In this document: positions 1 to 11,569 of the stretch, in pieces
How the letters are laid out: each line of letters begins with the position of its first letter
Numbering within the stretch: the first letter of the stretch is position 1
Origin: Isoetes taiwanensis
Taxonomy: Eukaryota; Streptophyta; Lycopodiopsida; Isoetales; Isoetaceae
Assembly: GCA_021234155.1 (NCBI GenBank)
Contig: JAJEKV010000263.1
Coordinates: 126,001 to 190,000 of the forward strand
DNA length: 64,000 nt
Direction: 5' to 3'
Translations under genes and position numbers: made by a program
The notes under the pieces: generated by a model
Told to the model about the DNA's origin: nothing
Databases searched by the model: none
The model's input: the letters and a program-made list of their open reading frames with translations, nothing else

Positions 1-531
1 CTAAACTAGCTTATATCATGGCAATGGGGCCACAGGCCTCAAGGCTGGCTTTGGAGGAAAAAGAGAGCTCAATGGATGGCTAGATGGAATGTGTGCAGGA
101 GCACGGGGTGCATACATGTGCAAACAGAGTGGTCGCCATAGCTTGAGGCAATATCTTGACGCTTGCTTCATCGGCAAGCTTTGGGATGCCAGCGCCCTTG
201 AACAGTCAAGACAAAGACACTACGGCGCCACATAAATCCCACATTGGAATGAGGCCCGCAATGCTACGCGCACCCACTTGCCCATGAAAAGACGCTAGAC
301 TCATTGCCTCCATTCGCATATGGGCACATCATCTTCGAATTGAGGCAGGCGGATGGATTGGTGAGCCACGTCCAGATGGGCTCACACACGCCAAATGGGA
401 GTCATTGAGGATGAATCTCATACTCTTCAAAGTTGCCCAACATATGATCAAATCAGGGACAGCGCTATCTTTGAGTTGGTCGAGGCTGGCCGGCCGCTAC
501 ATGTGACATTGAGCACGGCATAAATGCACGG
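1..531. other. unassigned sequence
   Basis: No open reading frame of useful length and no recognisable repeat were seen here. The base composition is more GC-rich than the rest of the left flank. A CCGGCCGC-type stretch lies near 490. Confidence 0.4.
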
Positions 532-681
532 GTGCTAGGATCATACCTTCAGGAGGTCATGGACATGCGAGATCAGCTATGTCCTCGGCACGCAGCGCTT
601 GACATCTACATACACATTTATTTCCTAATGATGTATACTTATACGGTTTGTGACATTCTTATTATCGCTTACACGGTTTTT

Positions 682-814
682 CCCTCGAAAACCCTTCGGG
701 GCGAGGGTTTTTTAACCCGGACAGTAATAAGTTTCTGCGCCCCTTCTGTGTCCCATAGGCCGATTGGTCTCAGTGGACGATAAAAAACTATTCTTATTCT
801 TATTCTTATTCTTC
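682..814 (+). repeat. hairpin plus (ATTCTT)n tail, possible retroelement 3' end
   Basis: A short hairpin with AAACCCT/AGGGTTT arms (about 686-708) runs into T's. About 80 bp later there are four ATTCTT units (790-813). A structured segment ending in a short tandem tail is what the 3' ends of SINEs and RTE-type LINEs look like. No reverse transcriptase or pol III box was found next to it, so the assignment is tentative. Confidence 0.3.
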
Positions 815-1400
815 TAAGAAATACAAAACTTTATAGTATTTGATGGCTCCAACCTGATGTGCTTTGTTATCTCTAGATCTACAGAATTACAAATTCTATA
901 TGCATTGAGAAGGGATATCCACTCATTTAATATGGCAATTTTTTTTTTCAGTTTTTTAGCTTCAAAGAATTGCCCTGCCCAACCAAGGTGGTCAACCATG
1001 CTGGCATAATGATGCATTGAAGGCTCAATTTTATGCTCGCATATTATTGAGTTGAATACTTGACAACCTTTCTGCAGCAAACATGCATAGGTATAGGAAG
1101 ACAAAATGAAAATAAAGGTAATATTATTAAGCTTTACATTCAAATCCTCAATCTGCTGAAGTAGATCTAGGACCTCCTTTGCACTACTATTCTGGGCATA
1201 TCCTTGATATGAGGTCCCCTGTCAGGCATCTTAAACACTTTGAAAGATTCTTCTGAGTTGCCACATTTTGCATGTCAGCTAGAGCAATGGCCATACGGAT
1301 ATTTGTTTTATAACGATCTCTTAAAATTTCACTATGGATATGCATTGCAGCTGTAAACACCCCATCACTGCAAGCATGCAAAGCACTTAAGCAGTCATCA
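814..1400 (-). pseudogene. PPR (PLS class) gene fragment
   Basis: Read on the minus strand, 1143 to 814 gives a decayed C-terminal PPR/E-motif segment. It aligns with the usual family pattern: an ITFI-like start, a GCQVFNSI stretch, HYASMVDHLGWAGQ in place of HYACMVDLLGRAG, and an LEPSNT-like end. Upstream, 1381-1187 holds HACSDG...IHSEILRD, an L/S-type PPR motif. Frameshifts and stops separate the two, and no start or DYW domain is present. Such proteins bind organelle transcripts for editing or processing. This copy cannot do that. It is one of four PPR loci in the window. Confidence 0.85.
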
Positions 1401-1549
1401 AGCCCTTGCTTTCATGTAGTCTATTCGACTTTTTACATAGCCCAGATAGTCGGCTATTGCAGCAAGGTCCTGTTAGTTCTATTCAACATCCATAGCCGGT
1501 GGGCTCTTGTGCCAGGCCGCAATTACTGGGTTTTAAGGGTTCTAGCTAG

Positions 1550-2118
1550 AAACATCTCTATTTCTAGAAAGCTTTCAGGTCTCTACCATTCCCTTCCCCC
1601 CAATACACAGAAGGAGCAGAAAGAAATAATATAATCACAACCAAAGTATCCATCATCATCATAGTAACATATAAAAGAGAATTTAACCATTCCATCTACT
1701 CATCACAAGTTAGCTAGGGACTGACTGGTCTCTTGGTGGGAGTTTGTTGTCGCTTAAAGGCTTCCATTCTTCGGTCAAATTTCACGGCGAGTTGTTGGCT
1801 CCTCCTTCCTTCACTCTTCCCCAATCGATTTTGGGGCCGAAATGGGGATAGGGCTCTAATTTCCCTTTCCAATTTGGCAAGTCCCACTTGGCCAATCGAT
1901 TTGGGCAGTGGTATTTGCCTTATTGGTTGACTTTACCTAATTATAACCTAATTAGTCTAATTAGGTTACGTATTCACTAATATTTTAGTATAGCTAATAA
2001 AAACCCTCTTAGGTTAGCCCAAGTTATCCCCTATAGATCCTTAAAGGTCTAATTATACACTGGTGACGCGTCATAGTATGTATATGTATATCGTATAAAT
2101 ACCTGAAACGTCACATTA
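1550..2118 (-). mobile_element. old solo LTR-like remnant (Gypsy family related to the 46.5-55.9 kb element)
   Basis: The stretch 'tctctaccattccc...caatacacag' near 1580 and the end 'gaaacgtcacatt' near 2108 match, in order, landmarks of the LTRs at 46546-48079 and 54314-55870. The LTR family there ends in GGAACGTCAC in the plus-strand reading. The middle is highly diverged. No internal region or PPT follows on the right, so this looks like a solo or truncated LTR. Confidence 0.45.
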
Positions 2119-3464
2119 AGCCAAAACTTGGATTGTTACTAAATTTAAATATCTAGTGGTTTTGTTATGTTGCCCTTTTTTGTAAGCCTTTCCCAGATTT
2201 GGTTTGTTGCTGGAGAATGTTCTCCAGTGGTTAACTGAATTTTCCTAATCTCTCTAGTATGGCTTTAGTGGATATCATATTCCCTCACTCCCCGAATGAT
2301 TGGAGAATTTATCTCCTTCTCTGGAGAATGTGGAAAGCACAAAACTCCATTATATTTGATTAGGATATCATATGGCCACATGTTGTTATACATCAAGCCA
2401 AATTCGACATAAAATGGATTCCGAAAGTTTTTTTATCTCATTAATTCTCCTTTTTGTTTTCTGATGCAGGGAACATTCTGCTCTTGGTTGAACTATTAAA
2501 GTGGGGAGGATCAATCTTATGATCAATGCGATGTGGCTGGACCAATTCAGATCATGCCCCATCATTTACCATGGAGACTATTGCACCTGTGATTGTTCTT
2601 GTACTCAGTATGATGACACCTACCGAGGATTGATATGTGAAGCCATTGACTAATCTGAAAGGTTCAATCCGCCCAGTAGCCAACCTTGTGACTGTCCCTG
2701 TTGCTATTTTATCAACTTGAGTCGTGGAATTGGAAGAAAAGGTAGAGGTAAGAAAAGACTCAAAGACTGATAATCTGTTTTTTTCATGAAGCTGTTACCG
2801 TCCAAAAACCCTCAAGTTTTTTTTACATTTCAAAGGTTAAGGCTATAGTATAGGTATAATCCATCGCTGCATTACCCTTAGTGCAACTCTCCATCTAACA
2901 AGTGTGCCACAAGCATCACAATACATCAGTGCAAGGTGTCATTATGGTTGCCGAGATGTTGCCTTCTTAGTGAAGCTTTAATGTCCGGGGGATTCACTTA
3001 TAACAAAGGGGATATGCCATCTACGTTCAAGGGGTGGCCAAAAACACCCCTAGTATACTGACTTATGAAAGCTAATTAAACCCCTAAAGTATATAGTTTA
3101 CCCCAAATAGTGGTGAAAAAACCCCTTAATGGTAAGTATACCTATGTAAAGTGATTGAGAAAACCGCCTATAGTTGAACTCACATGTTCTATATGCCCAA
3201 CAAATGTGAATCCCCTGGGCTTTAATGGTTCACATGTTAAGATAACATGTTAATGTAACTTGTCCCTAGGGGATATGTTATGAAACTTGCATAATATATG
3301 AGCACTATTGGTGGTATTATACTATTGTGTATGATATGCCAATTGTGGGTGGTTGCCATGCACCTCCATACCAACGTATCCTCGTGCAGCCACCACTCCT
3401 CGGCTCTTGACATGGTGGCTTGCATGTGCTGAGCCACACATGCTCCTTCCTTCTACAAGTCATC
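2119..3464. other. non-coding interval
   Basis: No supported gene. It holds a palindrome CTGGAGAATGTTCTCCAG (2209-2226), a 40-codon cysteine-rich open frame (2531-2653), and a run of imperfect 'aacccct...gtatac' repeats around 3040-3140. Confidence 0.4.
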
Positions 3465-3620
3465 TAGGTGACATGTATTGTGATGTGGCAGTATAATATA
3501 CATATTCATGGCATATAATATACTGAAACATCACATTCTCTCCACCTTGAATTGATGTTGTCCTCAGCATCATGCGTCACCCCAACTTGAATCCCCCATA
3601 TACTTTACAAGGTTTATTTT
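3465..3620 (-). mobile_element. Gypsy remnant: LTR edge, polypurine tract and 3' internal end
   Basis: 'gcagtataatatacatattcatgg...aaacatcacattctctccacctt' parallels the junction at 48035-48100, where an LTR is followed by the complement of a polypurine tract. The following 'gatgttgtcctcagcatc' is the plus-strand image of the GAGGAC-AACATC ending found just before the polypurine tract in many plant Ty3/Gypsy elements. Orientation is minus. Only this boundary is left. Confidence 0.5.
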
Positions 3621-3674
3621 CATTACGTCTTAGCGCGATCATATAAATAATAATTATAATAATTTAGATAATAA

Positions 3675-3703
3675 CTAGTAACAGGTGCCCGGCATTGCCG
3701 GGC
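3675..3703 (-). mobile_element. Helitron-like 3' terminus A
   Basis: On the minus strand the order is hairpin GCCCGGC-AAT-GCCGGGC, eight bases, then CTAG and T. This is the known Helitron 3' architecture: a short GC-rich hairpin about 10 bases before CTRR, inserted at an A/T target. On the plus strand CTAG lies at 3675-3678 and the hairpin at 3687-3703. The flank outside CTAG is AT-rich as expected. No Rep/helicase gene is visible, so the copy is non-autonomous. Confidence 0.6.
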
Positions 3704-4018
3704 ATAGTTACGGGCCTGTTGTAGGCAATGATGAAGTTGTAGAGAAACTTAAATACATATATTGATCTAAATAGGTTGTATAAGACCTAAAGAATCCTTT
3801 GTAATAACAAAATGAAATGACCTTATCGAAAGCGATTTGTTGCTAGGTTTGAGTGCTATTATAGGCAAGCGTGAAGTAGCATATGTAGATTACCTTGCTA
3901 AATTGAAGGGCAAGCGAAAAATGGGAGAACTGAACTAGGCCTAAATGTAATTTTATTATAGAAAAGCATATATAGATTAAGTTGGTAAATTTAAATGGGG
4001 GCAAGACAAAGATTGGAG

Positions 4019-4038
4019 ATTGGAAGAGAAATTATTAT
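4019..4038. repeat. target-site duplication of LINE-A, left copy
   Basis: ATTGGAAGAGAAATTATTAT, identical to 8396-8415. Confidence 0.9.
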
Positions 4039-4049
4039 TATTATTTTTT

Positions 4050-6749
4050 TAAGGACGGCAAACTCTTATTCAATAGTCCAGAAAAAATACACACATAGAT
4101 GCAGAGCCAGGAATAAAATCTCAGCAGACAAAGATAATTCACTAAGTGCAGCCACATGTCTATGCATAAGATAAGATACCCAAATATTCCTCAAAAATCA
4201 AACGTTTTTTCTCAGGAGCTAGCTGAGAACATAGGTATGCCTTCACCAATCTCTTTACTGCGGAAGAAGTTGGTCGACACTAATTGATACCTTTGAAGAT
4301 ACACATTCGCCTTCTTTTCCAAATAGACCACAACAACCAGCATGAAGCTAAGTGGAAAGCATGTTGCTGCAAGCCGTTCCAAGTGGAAGGATAAATGGCG
4401 AGAAGCACCTCCTGGCTAGTCAAGACCACATGGAAGAGAGATAGTAACCATGACCAAACTGGCTGAACTTGGTCACACAGAAAGAAGCAGTGCTTGATAC
4501 TCTCAACTTGCCGCTACACTATGGGCGAGAGTTTCGAAATGGGGATAAAACTTATGAACCAAAGACATTAACTGCAGACATCGCGGAAGGAGTTGCCACC
4601 ATAAGGTAGAAACTTTGGGATGCAAACAATTTATTCCGGACCGGGGACCACATACGCTTCATCGAGGGAGGGGAATGCGAGTCGCAAATCAGCTGAGGGG
4701 GACAATATCAACATCAACCAGCTTTTGATATAACGAAATTTGGGGACCAGTCCAAATAGGCACATGAACTGATTGGGAAGGAGCGTCTGGCAGAATGTCA
4801 GCCAGCTTTTGCCACAGAGCTCTATCCCATCGAGATAGCATAAACTTAGTCTGAAAAGCATCCCAAGTCAACAAGTGTCCTGCCTCATACTAAGCACCAA
4901 CTGTGAGAATACTAGCACAAGGAAGAACTGCCCTAAGTGCCGGTTTCCCAAAAGGAATACACTGCCCAAGTGCTTGCGCAACCAATCTCATTTCAGGCGA
5001 ATGTACCATACCCACTAAATAGCAACAAATGAACTTAGATATCATAATTTTACTCTGTGAATGAAAGTCAATCATACCTAGACCTCCAGAAAATTTTGCT
5101 TTGATACATGTGGACCAAGTGACCTTCACAACTACACTTGTCTCAGTACCTGCCCAAATGAAGTTACGAACAATTGCGACAACCTCTTGAAACTTTGTTT
5201 GTCAGGCAAGCACATCAGATGCCATATACACATGAGTGTTGCTGAGAACATGCTTAGCAACTATTATTCGGCCCGCGAGAGAAAGCTTAGTCAGATTCCA
5301 CCAAAAAAGGTGCTTACGAAGGCCTTCCACTATAACATCCCATGCATCTGAAGTAGAGATATGTATACCTACAGGAATGCCCAAGAGTTTAGTGGCCTTC
5401 CCTTGAGGAAGCACTTTCCACGGATACTCGTAAACACAGGGAGGAACATCCACATCCAAAGTCCATAAAGCAGAGCACTTTAGCCACCCAATAAGAACCC
5501 CGATGCGGGGAGAAAGAGTCCGACAAAAGCTTAGCATTCGAAGATCATCATCCTCGACCACTAGAAAGAGAGAAATGTATCATCGGCATACCGATTACAC
5601 ACTTCTTGAGAACCATCCTCCATAGTCAATCCCCTGAATTCACGCCATCTTGAGTAGCCAGAAGAGAATAGTGACAATACCTCTACCACAATGGTGAACA
5701 ATAACGGGCAGGGGGACATCCTTGTCGAACTCCTCCTGCCAACAGGAAACACAAAAGGCGGTTCTCCCCGAAAAGCACGATGAGCCGATCGGAAAGATGG
5801 AGCTTCATAACATCTCTAGTAAACAACTCTCCAAATCCCAATGTCAGAAGGCATTTTTGTAGGAAATTCCAATCTATACTGTCATAGGCTTTAGCAAAAT
5901 CCAATTTGAGATATACAATGTGTCTGAATTTTAAAGCGTGCCCAATACATCCCCTCAAGCGGCAGCCACATTATCAAGAATACAACGCTTTTAGGTAAGA
6001 AACCCGATTGCGTGAAGGAGATAGACTCTTCCAAGATATCCCTCACTTTCTCTGCCAAGGCCTTAGCAAAGATCTTGTACACCGTAGATAACGAAGTTAT
6101 AGGGCACCAATCCGAGATAGTTTTAGGCTCTTTGCACTTAGGAATAAGGAAATGCAACCAGTGTTGATGATCTTATCCAAGCTCCTGAACCGGCGAAATT
6201 CAGAGAAAGCATTGAATACGTCATCACCAAGCCAATTCCATTAAGCTTGGAAAAACTCTGCAGGAAAACCATCCAAGCCTGGGCACTTATTCTTCTTAAC
6301 CATATTAAAATCATATTAAAATCACCAACTAGTAGCCATGCTACATTATGACCGAGCCGCATAATCTTAGTCTGTAAAGTGGCCCACAGAGAGCCTCGCT
6401 GACGTGGCTGATTAGGTGCATACATATTCATAATTCCCCACTCTTGCTTCTTATCCATCCATTTGACTATTATCCACCGTCCAAATCTATTTACTTGAGT
6501 AAAAGTAACATTAAGGGAAGGTTTCCAAGCAATGAGGACTCCAGCCTTAGCTGAGTTAGAAGCAGCAACCAAGACATTGTAATGAGGACCCACAATTGCA
6601 GCCAGCTTCTGCACCCCACCTTTACAGCACTTGTGCTCTTGAAGACAACAAAAATCCATCGAAAACTTAGACAAATAATTAGATAATCTGCTCCTTTTAC
6701 ATGGGGAAGAAGCTACACCCCTCGCATTCCAAGATAGTATGTTCATCAA
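4050..6749 (-). pseudogene. LINE-A ORF2: endonuclease, reverse transcriptase, zf-RVT remnants
   Basis: Reading from 6749 leftward, the start NILSWNARG is the first motif of the apurinic-like endonuclease. It is followed by a QEH motif and, near 6320, VGDFNM. The next codons jump straight to NKCPGLDGFPAEFF, an early reverse-transcriptase motif, so the rest of the endonuclease and the linker are deleted. An 11-bp tandem repeat (ATTTTAATATG twice) sits on the join. Further motifs are PKCKEPKTISDW, LDFAKAYDSIDW, GGVRQGCP and the catalytic YADD near 5595. The thumb and a zf-RVT-like tail with LWSIWK reach about 4050. Frameshifts divide the whole. Confidence 0.9.
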
Positions 6750-6752
6750 GAT

Positions 6753-8395
6753 GTATGATGATGTTCTACATCCATCTCCGCAGCATCATCAAGTGGGAGA
6801 TCTGCCCATTGTGTTTTGGAAATTGGTAAGGGGGAGCCTCCTCTCTGTTCCACCCTTCCATTGTGTAAGATACCTGGCGAAGGAGAACCTCCGCTCTGCT
6901 CATCCCTCCCAATAGAAGAACACTCTAGATCAGCTCCCTCCGTATGCTGACCCGCAGGTGGTAAGGGAGAGCCTCCCCTCTGCCCAACCCTTCCATGTGT
7001 GCCTTCAGAAGAGCACGGTGTGACATGTGCATGCTTATTTCGTGCCGCCTTCTTTAAACTAACTCGCTACCATCCCTCATTCATCATTTCTCGCCTTTCT
7101 TGTGTCTCTTGAATGACTTGCAATCTACGACGTACCTCGTCATCAAATGGCTGATGTTGGGCAGGAAGTGAAGGGATTGATTGAGTAGGCGTGGAGGACA
7201 CAACAGGAAGACATGAAGGCACATGAGCAACAGTAGGATGTGTGGTCACAGTAGTGGTGAAAGTGGCAGGTGCAGCAGTAGAAGAAACAATAGGCTTCAA
7301 GGGAGAAGCAAGGCGGTAAGCAGCAAAAGTATCAATATCAGGGAACATCTTACCTAACTGAGGACCATTGAAAAAAGATAGATGATATCTAAAGAACAGA
7401 GGGCCACTCCTAACCATAACAGATGTTGGTAATGAAGCAGAAATAGGCAAAGATACACAAATGCTAGGACCATTGACAATAGAGTGGGCAAGATGCAACC
7501 CCAGACCGTTAGCAATAGCCACCATGAACTCAAGAACTTGCATTTCAATTGGAAAGTCTTCCAAAGCAAACCAACAAGGCATGCGGAGAGCACTTGACTT
7601 ATCAGGTGCAAAACCAGGTGTGTAAGCTTGATATAGCAGATAGTTTCCCCATAAAGGCTCTACTCCACGCTCTCTACAAGCTTATCCATAGGAACAGGAG
7701 AATCAAACATGATCAAGAAAAAATTATTCTTTTTGTCAAGAACTTTCAAGGACTCAAAAGTAGGCAACTTTAGTCTTTGGAGATGCTGCTTAAACCAAAA
7801 ACCCATCCTACAGAGATCAAGGAACTGGCCTGTGAAATGACATACAACCGCATGAGAAACCAAATTCTGAACACACTGCAAATGCAAGTTATGATCAATT
7901 GCAATCACAGGTTCACCAACATTAGCAAACATACTAGCACACTGATCCGGCTCATAAAAAACATCCTCAGAAGGTAACTGAACATCCATATGATCAACCA
8001 TAGATTGCAACTCCTTCAAATATGCCGAGACATCGTGGTTCATTATTTGCAACCAAAATATTCATAGCGCGGAGACCTGGACACTTCTAACATGGAAGAC
8101 ATATCCCGCTTAATCCAATCACTGAAGCGTATATGAGGAGCACGAGAGCCAAGATTAGTTGATGTCCCAACAGCAGGGGTAGTAGAAGCACTTGCTGGCA
8201 TAGAAGAAGTAGCACGCATTGGAGCTACACCACTAGGGGTTCCAGAACGAGGATGCAAGGGGGGGTTGGGAGAAGCAGGAACAAATTGAGATGAAGAAAG
8301 AGGAGGAAATTGTTGTAGATCAGAAAGTGAGGCAGAAGGTACACCATCAAGAGCTAAAGGATTAAGCCCGAGAGTTTGCTGGCAATTGGAGGCCA
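6753..8395 (-). pseudogene. LINE-A ORF1: gag-like nucleic-acid-binding protein
   Basis: Minus-strand pieces run from 8395 to about 6753. The N-terminus is low-complexity, rich in Ser, Pro and Thr. The central part contains a DUF4283-like segment, with CWFALEDFPIE in place of the usual VWVRLPGLP, near 7570. A Thr/Val/Pro-rich tail follows, with three copies of a QRGGSPLP-like motif between about 7000 and 6800. ORF1 proteins of plant L1 elements coat the RNA in the retrotransposition particle. At least two frameshifts and one in-frame stop near 7067 break this copy. No zinc knuckle was seen. Confidence 0.75.
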
Positions 8396-8415
8396 ATTGG
8401 AAGAGAAATTATTAT
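8396..8415. repeat. target-site duplication of LINE-A, right copy
   Basis: Identical over 20 bp to 4019-4038. It sits four bases from the CTAG of Helitron-like terminus B. Confidence 0.9.
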
Positions 8416-8419
8416 ATAA

Positions 8420-8447
8420 CTAGTTATGGTGCCCGGCGTTGCCGGGC
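8420..8447 (-). mobile_element. Helitron-like 3' terminus B
   Basis: CTAG at 8420-8423 and hairpin GCCCGGC-GTT-GCCGGGC at 8431-8447 (plus-strand reading) have the same layout as terminus A. The unit running right from here would be about 490 bp, up to the next terminus at 8908. It has no coding capacity. A diverged copy of the hairpin lies at about 8555-8572. Confidence 0.6.
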
Positions 8448-8907
8448 TTAGTAACAATTTGAAAAGATGTCGATAACTAAAGCGACTTCACCATTTAGAA
8501 ATTGCTAGATGGGGAAGAGAATATATAGCCTAAAAGTGAATTCAAAAGACTATAGTAACATTGTCTGGCGTGGCCGAGCTTAAGTAAATTGGATGTTGGT
8601 ATTTGTTTTTCTAGGGGATGGTGGTTGTCCTGAAGTTGTAGCTTTTTGAACTTAAATGTAGTGGCACAGAAACATATTTCTATGCATGTACTGTAAGTGA
8701 GTGGAAATAGATTGTAGATAGACCATCAATTGTTAAAGTGGAACATGGATGTCACAATGTGAAATTAGCTAATGATGAGGAGGAGGTCAATGACTTATAG
8801 AGCTAACGTGAGCTATTTTTTGTTGGATGCTATTATATGATGCCAAACAAAACGGACTGACAAATTAGATGTTGGAAACTTTTGTTAGAATTCACTATTA
8901 TATAATA

Positions 8908-8936
8908 CTAGTAACGGGTGCCCGGCGTTGCCGGGC
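8908..8936 (-). mobile_element. Helitron-like 3' terminus C
   Basis: CTAG at 8908-8911 and hairpin GCCCGGC-GTT-GCCGGGC at 8920-8936. The flank outside (TATTATATAATA) is shared in character with the flank of terminus B. Weak relatives of the hairpin occur at about 9287-9305 and 10067-10083. Confidence 0.6.
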
Positions 8937-9477
8937 ATAAGCACAATTGTGATAAACTGTACAAATGGTGGTGAAATTTAGAAATGCATATGTCCTTTGA
9001 GAAAAACGAAGTGCAGATGGAGGTTCGTCAGCAAATGTAGGTGTGCGGATCAACAAAATGTTAAAGAGGTTGGTATATTGACCTATGTAGAATTTGGTTT
9101 TTATGGAAACAACCCGTTAGGTCGCAATGGTTTGTCGATGAGGTGGAAATGGTTTATGTCTATTAGACATTGTGATCCAAGGCTACTGGGTAACTTCTTT
9201 TTCAATGTATGATGAAGTTATGCAATCCTCACATAACTCAACTTTATGCAACACAAAAGCCACAAATCCATTGGTCAAACTATAATTCTTGGCGTTGTTC
9301 GGACATAAGTACAGTTTCTACTGGTCGTGAGCCATCAAGTTGTAAACATGGCTTTTAAGAAGAAGTTGCACGTTTTAATTTTGTGTGGAAGTAGCTATGT
9401 TAGTGTTGAATGTTATGGTCCTTGCAGTTAAATGTATGCACCAGGCATGGTTGCCTTAGACATAACTTTGAGAATAA

Positions 9478-9920
9478 ACAATAAGATTGTATGTATATTG
9501 CGGTTTTGCATGTATTGTTGGTGGACATGTTAGTAGTTTTGTGTTAGACCTGACCGAGTTCGTGTTGTTGATGTTGGGTTTGTGGTTGCAAAGCAAAAAC
9601 AAAAACAAAATTGGGTGTTTGAGAAGAGACAATAAGGTTGCATGTATATTGCACTTTGGGATGTATTGTTGGTGGATATATTAGTAGTTTTGTGTTAGAC
9701 TGACTGGAGTTCAAAATTGTTGATGTTGGTTTTGTGGTTGCAAAGCAAAAACAAAATTGGATCTTTGAGAATAGACAATAAGATTGTATGTACATTGCAC
9801 TTTTGCATGTATTGTTGGTGGACATGTTAGTAGTTTTGACTGATTGGAGTTCAGAATTGTTGATATTGGGTTCGTGATTGTTGGAGTTCAGAATTGTTGA
9901 TGTTGCGTTCGTGGTTCGGG
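9478..9920 (+). repeat. three-copy tandem repeat, ~148-bp unit
   Basis: Units begin ACAATAAGRTTG at 9478, 9628 and 9775. Each contains TGTATTGTTGGTGGA and GTTGCAAAGCAAAAACAAAA segments. Units one and two are about 150 and 147 bp. The third degenerates after about 9860 into a duplicated GTTCAGAATTGTTGAT stretch. It lies within the Helitron-like interval, and the short open frames here follow the repeat, not a gene. Confidence 0.85.
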
Positions 9921-10299
9921 CTAGGCAAATGTTCATTGGTTTTAATGGAATTGACATTGACAATTTATTGTTTTGTGTCACTGCTCTCCTTTTAAGTGTA
10001 AGAACGTAACGCTTTTTGAGTAACAATTTGTTGGGTAGGGTTGTTGAGAGCATAGGTGTACAACAATGCCCGGCAATGCCAAACATCAGAAGTTGTGTAT
10101 GCCACACATTGTTGGTTGTGGATAATGCAAATAATTATGGACAATCTAACTATTAGATGTTGCGATTTACTCCAAGGAGAAATTGGATATTGCAAATCAT
10201 CTTTCCATTCTATGAATTTATCACAATTTTTAAAGTTTTTAATCTTATGTGATATGTAACTATTGGATTTGTTACCGTAGATCTTGATCCACATCCAGT

Positions 10300-11279
10300 T
10301 ATATCTACCTTCGTACATCAAGGGACTTATCCAAACCTTAAATTTATCTCATTTGGGTGTGTGAAAGTCTAGCAGACATAGAACAGCCTATGCCTATCTC
10401 GTCATGGTATTGCCATATGAACTGCACAGATTAACACGTATGAGAATTTAGTAATATAAGTCACCAATATATTTAATAAATGAAAGGAGAATGGCATCAT
10501 CACAACAATAAGCAATGGTGACTGTTGTTGTGGAAATCAGGCCTTGTAGATAAATAGTAAGACATCAAGCCAGATAATAGTACCTTTCTTTAGCACTTCC
10601 TAATCCATCAACTATCCCCTGGTGGCAGTAAGCTTCTTTCATACTTGTGTCTTTGTTGTCCGCATATTTGATAAAAAGGAGAAAAACAACATCACAACAA
10701 TAAGCAATAGTGATTGTTGTCTAGTATTATTAGATCTATAATACAAAGCAGATAAATAAATCTCATCTTAGCGTCTCGCTCCAACAAAGCCAGTTGACTG
10801 AAACCGATAAGCTGATGCAGATTAAACATGGTAAATATCACCTTAGTAAATGCACATAAGATGTAAATCCACATAAGAGGGTGGGCATGAAGTAATGCGA
10901 AAGTTCTGAACATATCAAATTGGAAACTCAATTCTGCAAGAAAAATAATGGTTAAATAACATAGCAAGCGATGCAATGAGAAGGAAAAATGCAACTACCT
11001 ACCTAAATTACGGGTTATGGATCTTGAATTCATTCATTACGTGAGAAGCAGGATTATTGGACCAAATAATATTCTATTGCTACTGCTACATAATTGACAG
11101 GACATCATAAATGATTCTTCAATGGGCAAACTTGCTGCTAAAAAGAAGGTTATCCAAATCATTTCAAATGAGTTCATTAAATTAAGATAAATTTACAGAT
11201 CAATGGAAAACTCAATTAAGCAAGCACACAAAAGATGACATATTTTCATTAAAATTATCGCCCACCACTTGTAGCTTGC
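10300..11279. other. non-coding interval with a pair of direct repeats
   Basis: No supported gene. A ~35-bp stretch containing CACAACAATAAGCAAT occurs near 10500 and again near 10692 in direct orientation. Confidence 0.4.
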
Positions 11280-11569
11280 TAATTGATCGAAGTAGAAGTT
11301 AGTTTTGGCTTCGTAATGATCTTTTTAGAAGTAATGGATGACATGCTGCTTTCTGTCCCAGGGCCTTGAACCCATCTTGACACAATGAAAGGCGATGCAA
11401 ATTTTTTTAAGTTATATTCACAGACTGCAGATGTCAAACAAAACTCGCTATGTAAGATGTAAACAAAAGTGGCAGACAGCCCCTTTAATCTTCTCTTGCT
11501 GCTCAAAAACTTATCATTAGCTTCTTCCTACATGATACATGTTCGTCTAAACCTTCCATTTGATAATAC

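Larger units (their letters stand above)
4039..8395 (-). mobile_element. LINE-A, L1-type non-LTR retrotransposon
   Basis: A minus-strand element with ORF1 (gag-like) followed by ORF2 (endonuclease and reverse transcriptase). It ends in a short A-tail, read as T's at 4044-4050 on the plus strand. Perfect 20-bp target-site duplications flank it (4019-4038, 8396-8415). The 5' end falls at the very beginning of the ORF1 coding sequence, so it is probably 5'-truncated. Coding frames are broken in many places and an internal deletion joins endonuclease to reverse transcriptase. The element cannot move on its own. The long perfect duplication nevertheless argues for a fairly recent insertion. Confidence 0.92.

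Noticed and set aside
460-531. A plus-strand stretch reading IRD...GRPLHVTLSTA, faintly like PilT/GspE-type secretion ATPases
   Set aside because: Only about 20 residues match, with stops on either side and no Walker A motif. Nothing else bacterial is near, so chance is the better explanation.
2531-2653. A 40-codon cysteine-rich open frame (CTCDCSC core)
   Set aside because: Short, with no signal peptide, no family match and no conserved context. Too weak to call a gene.
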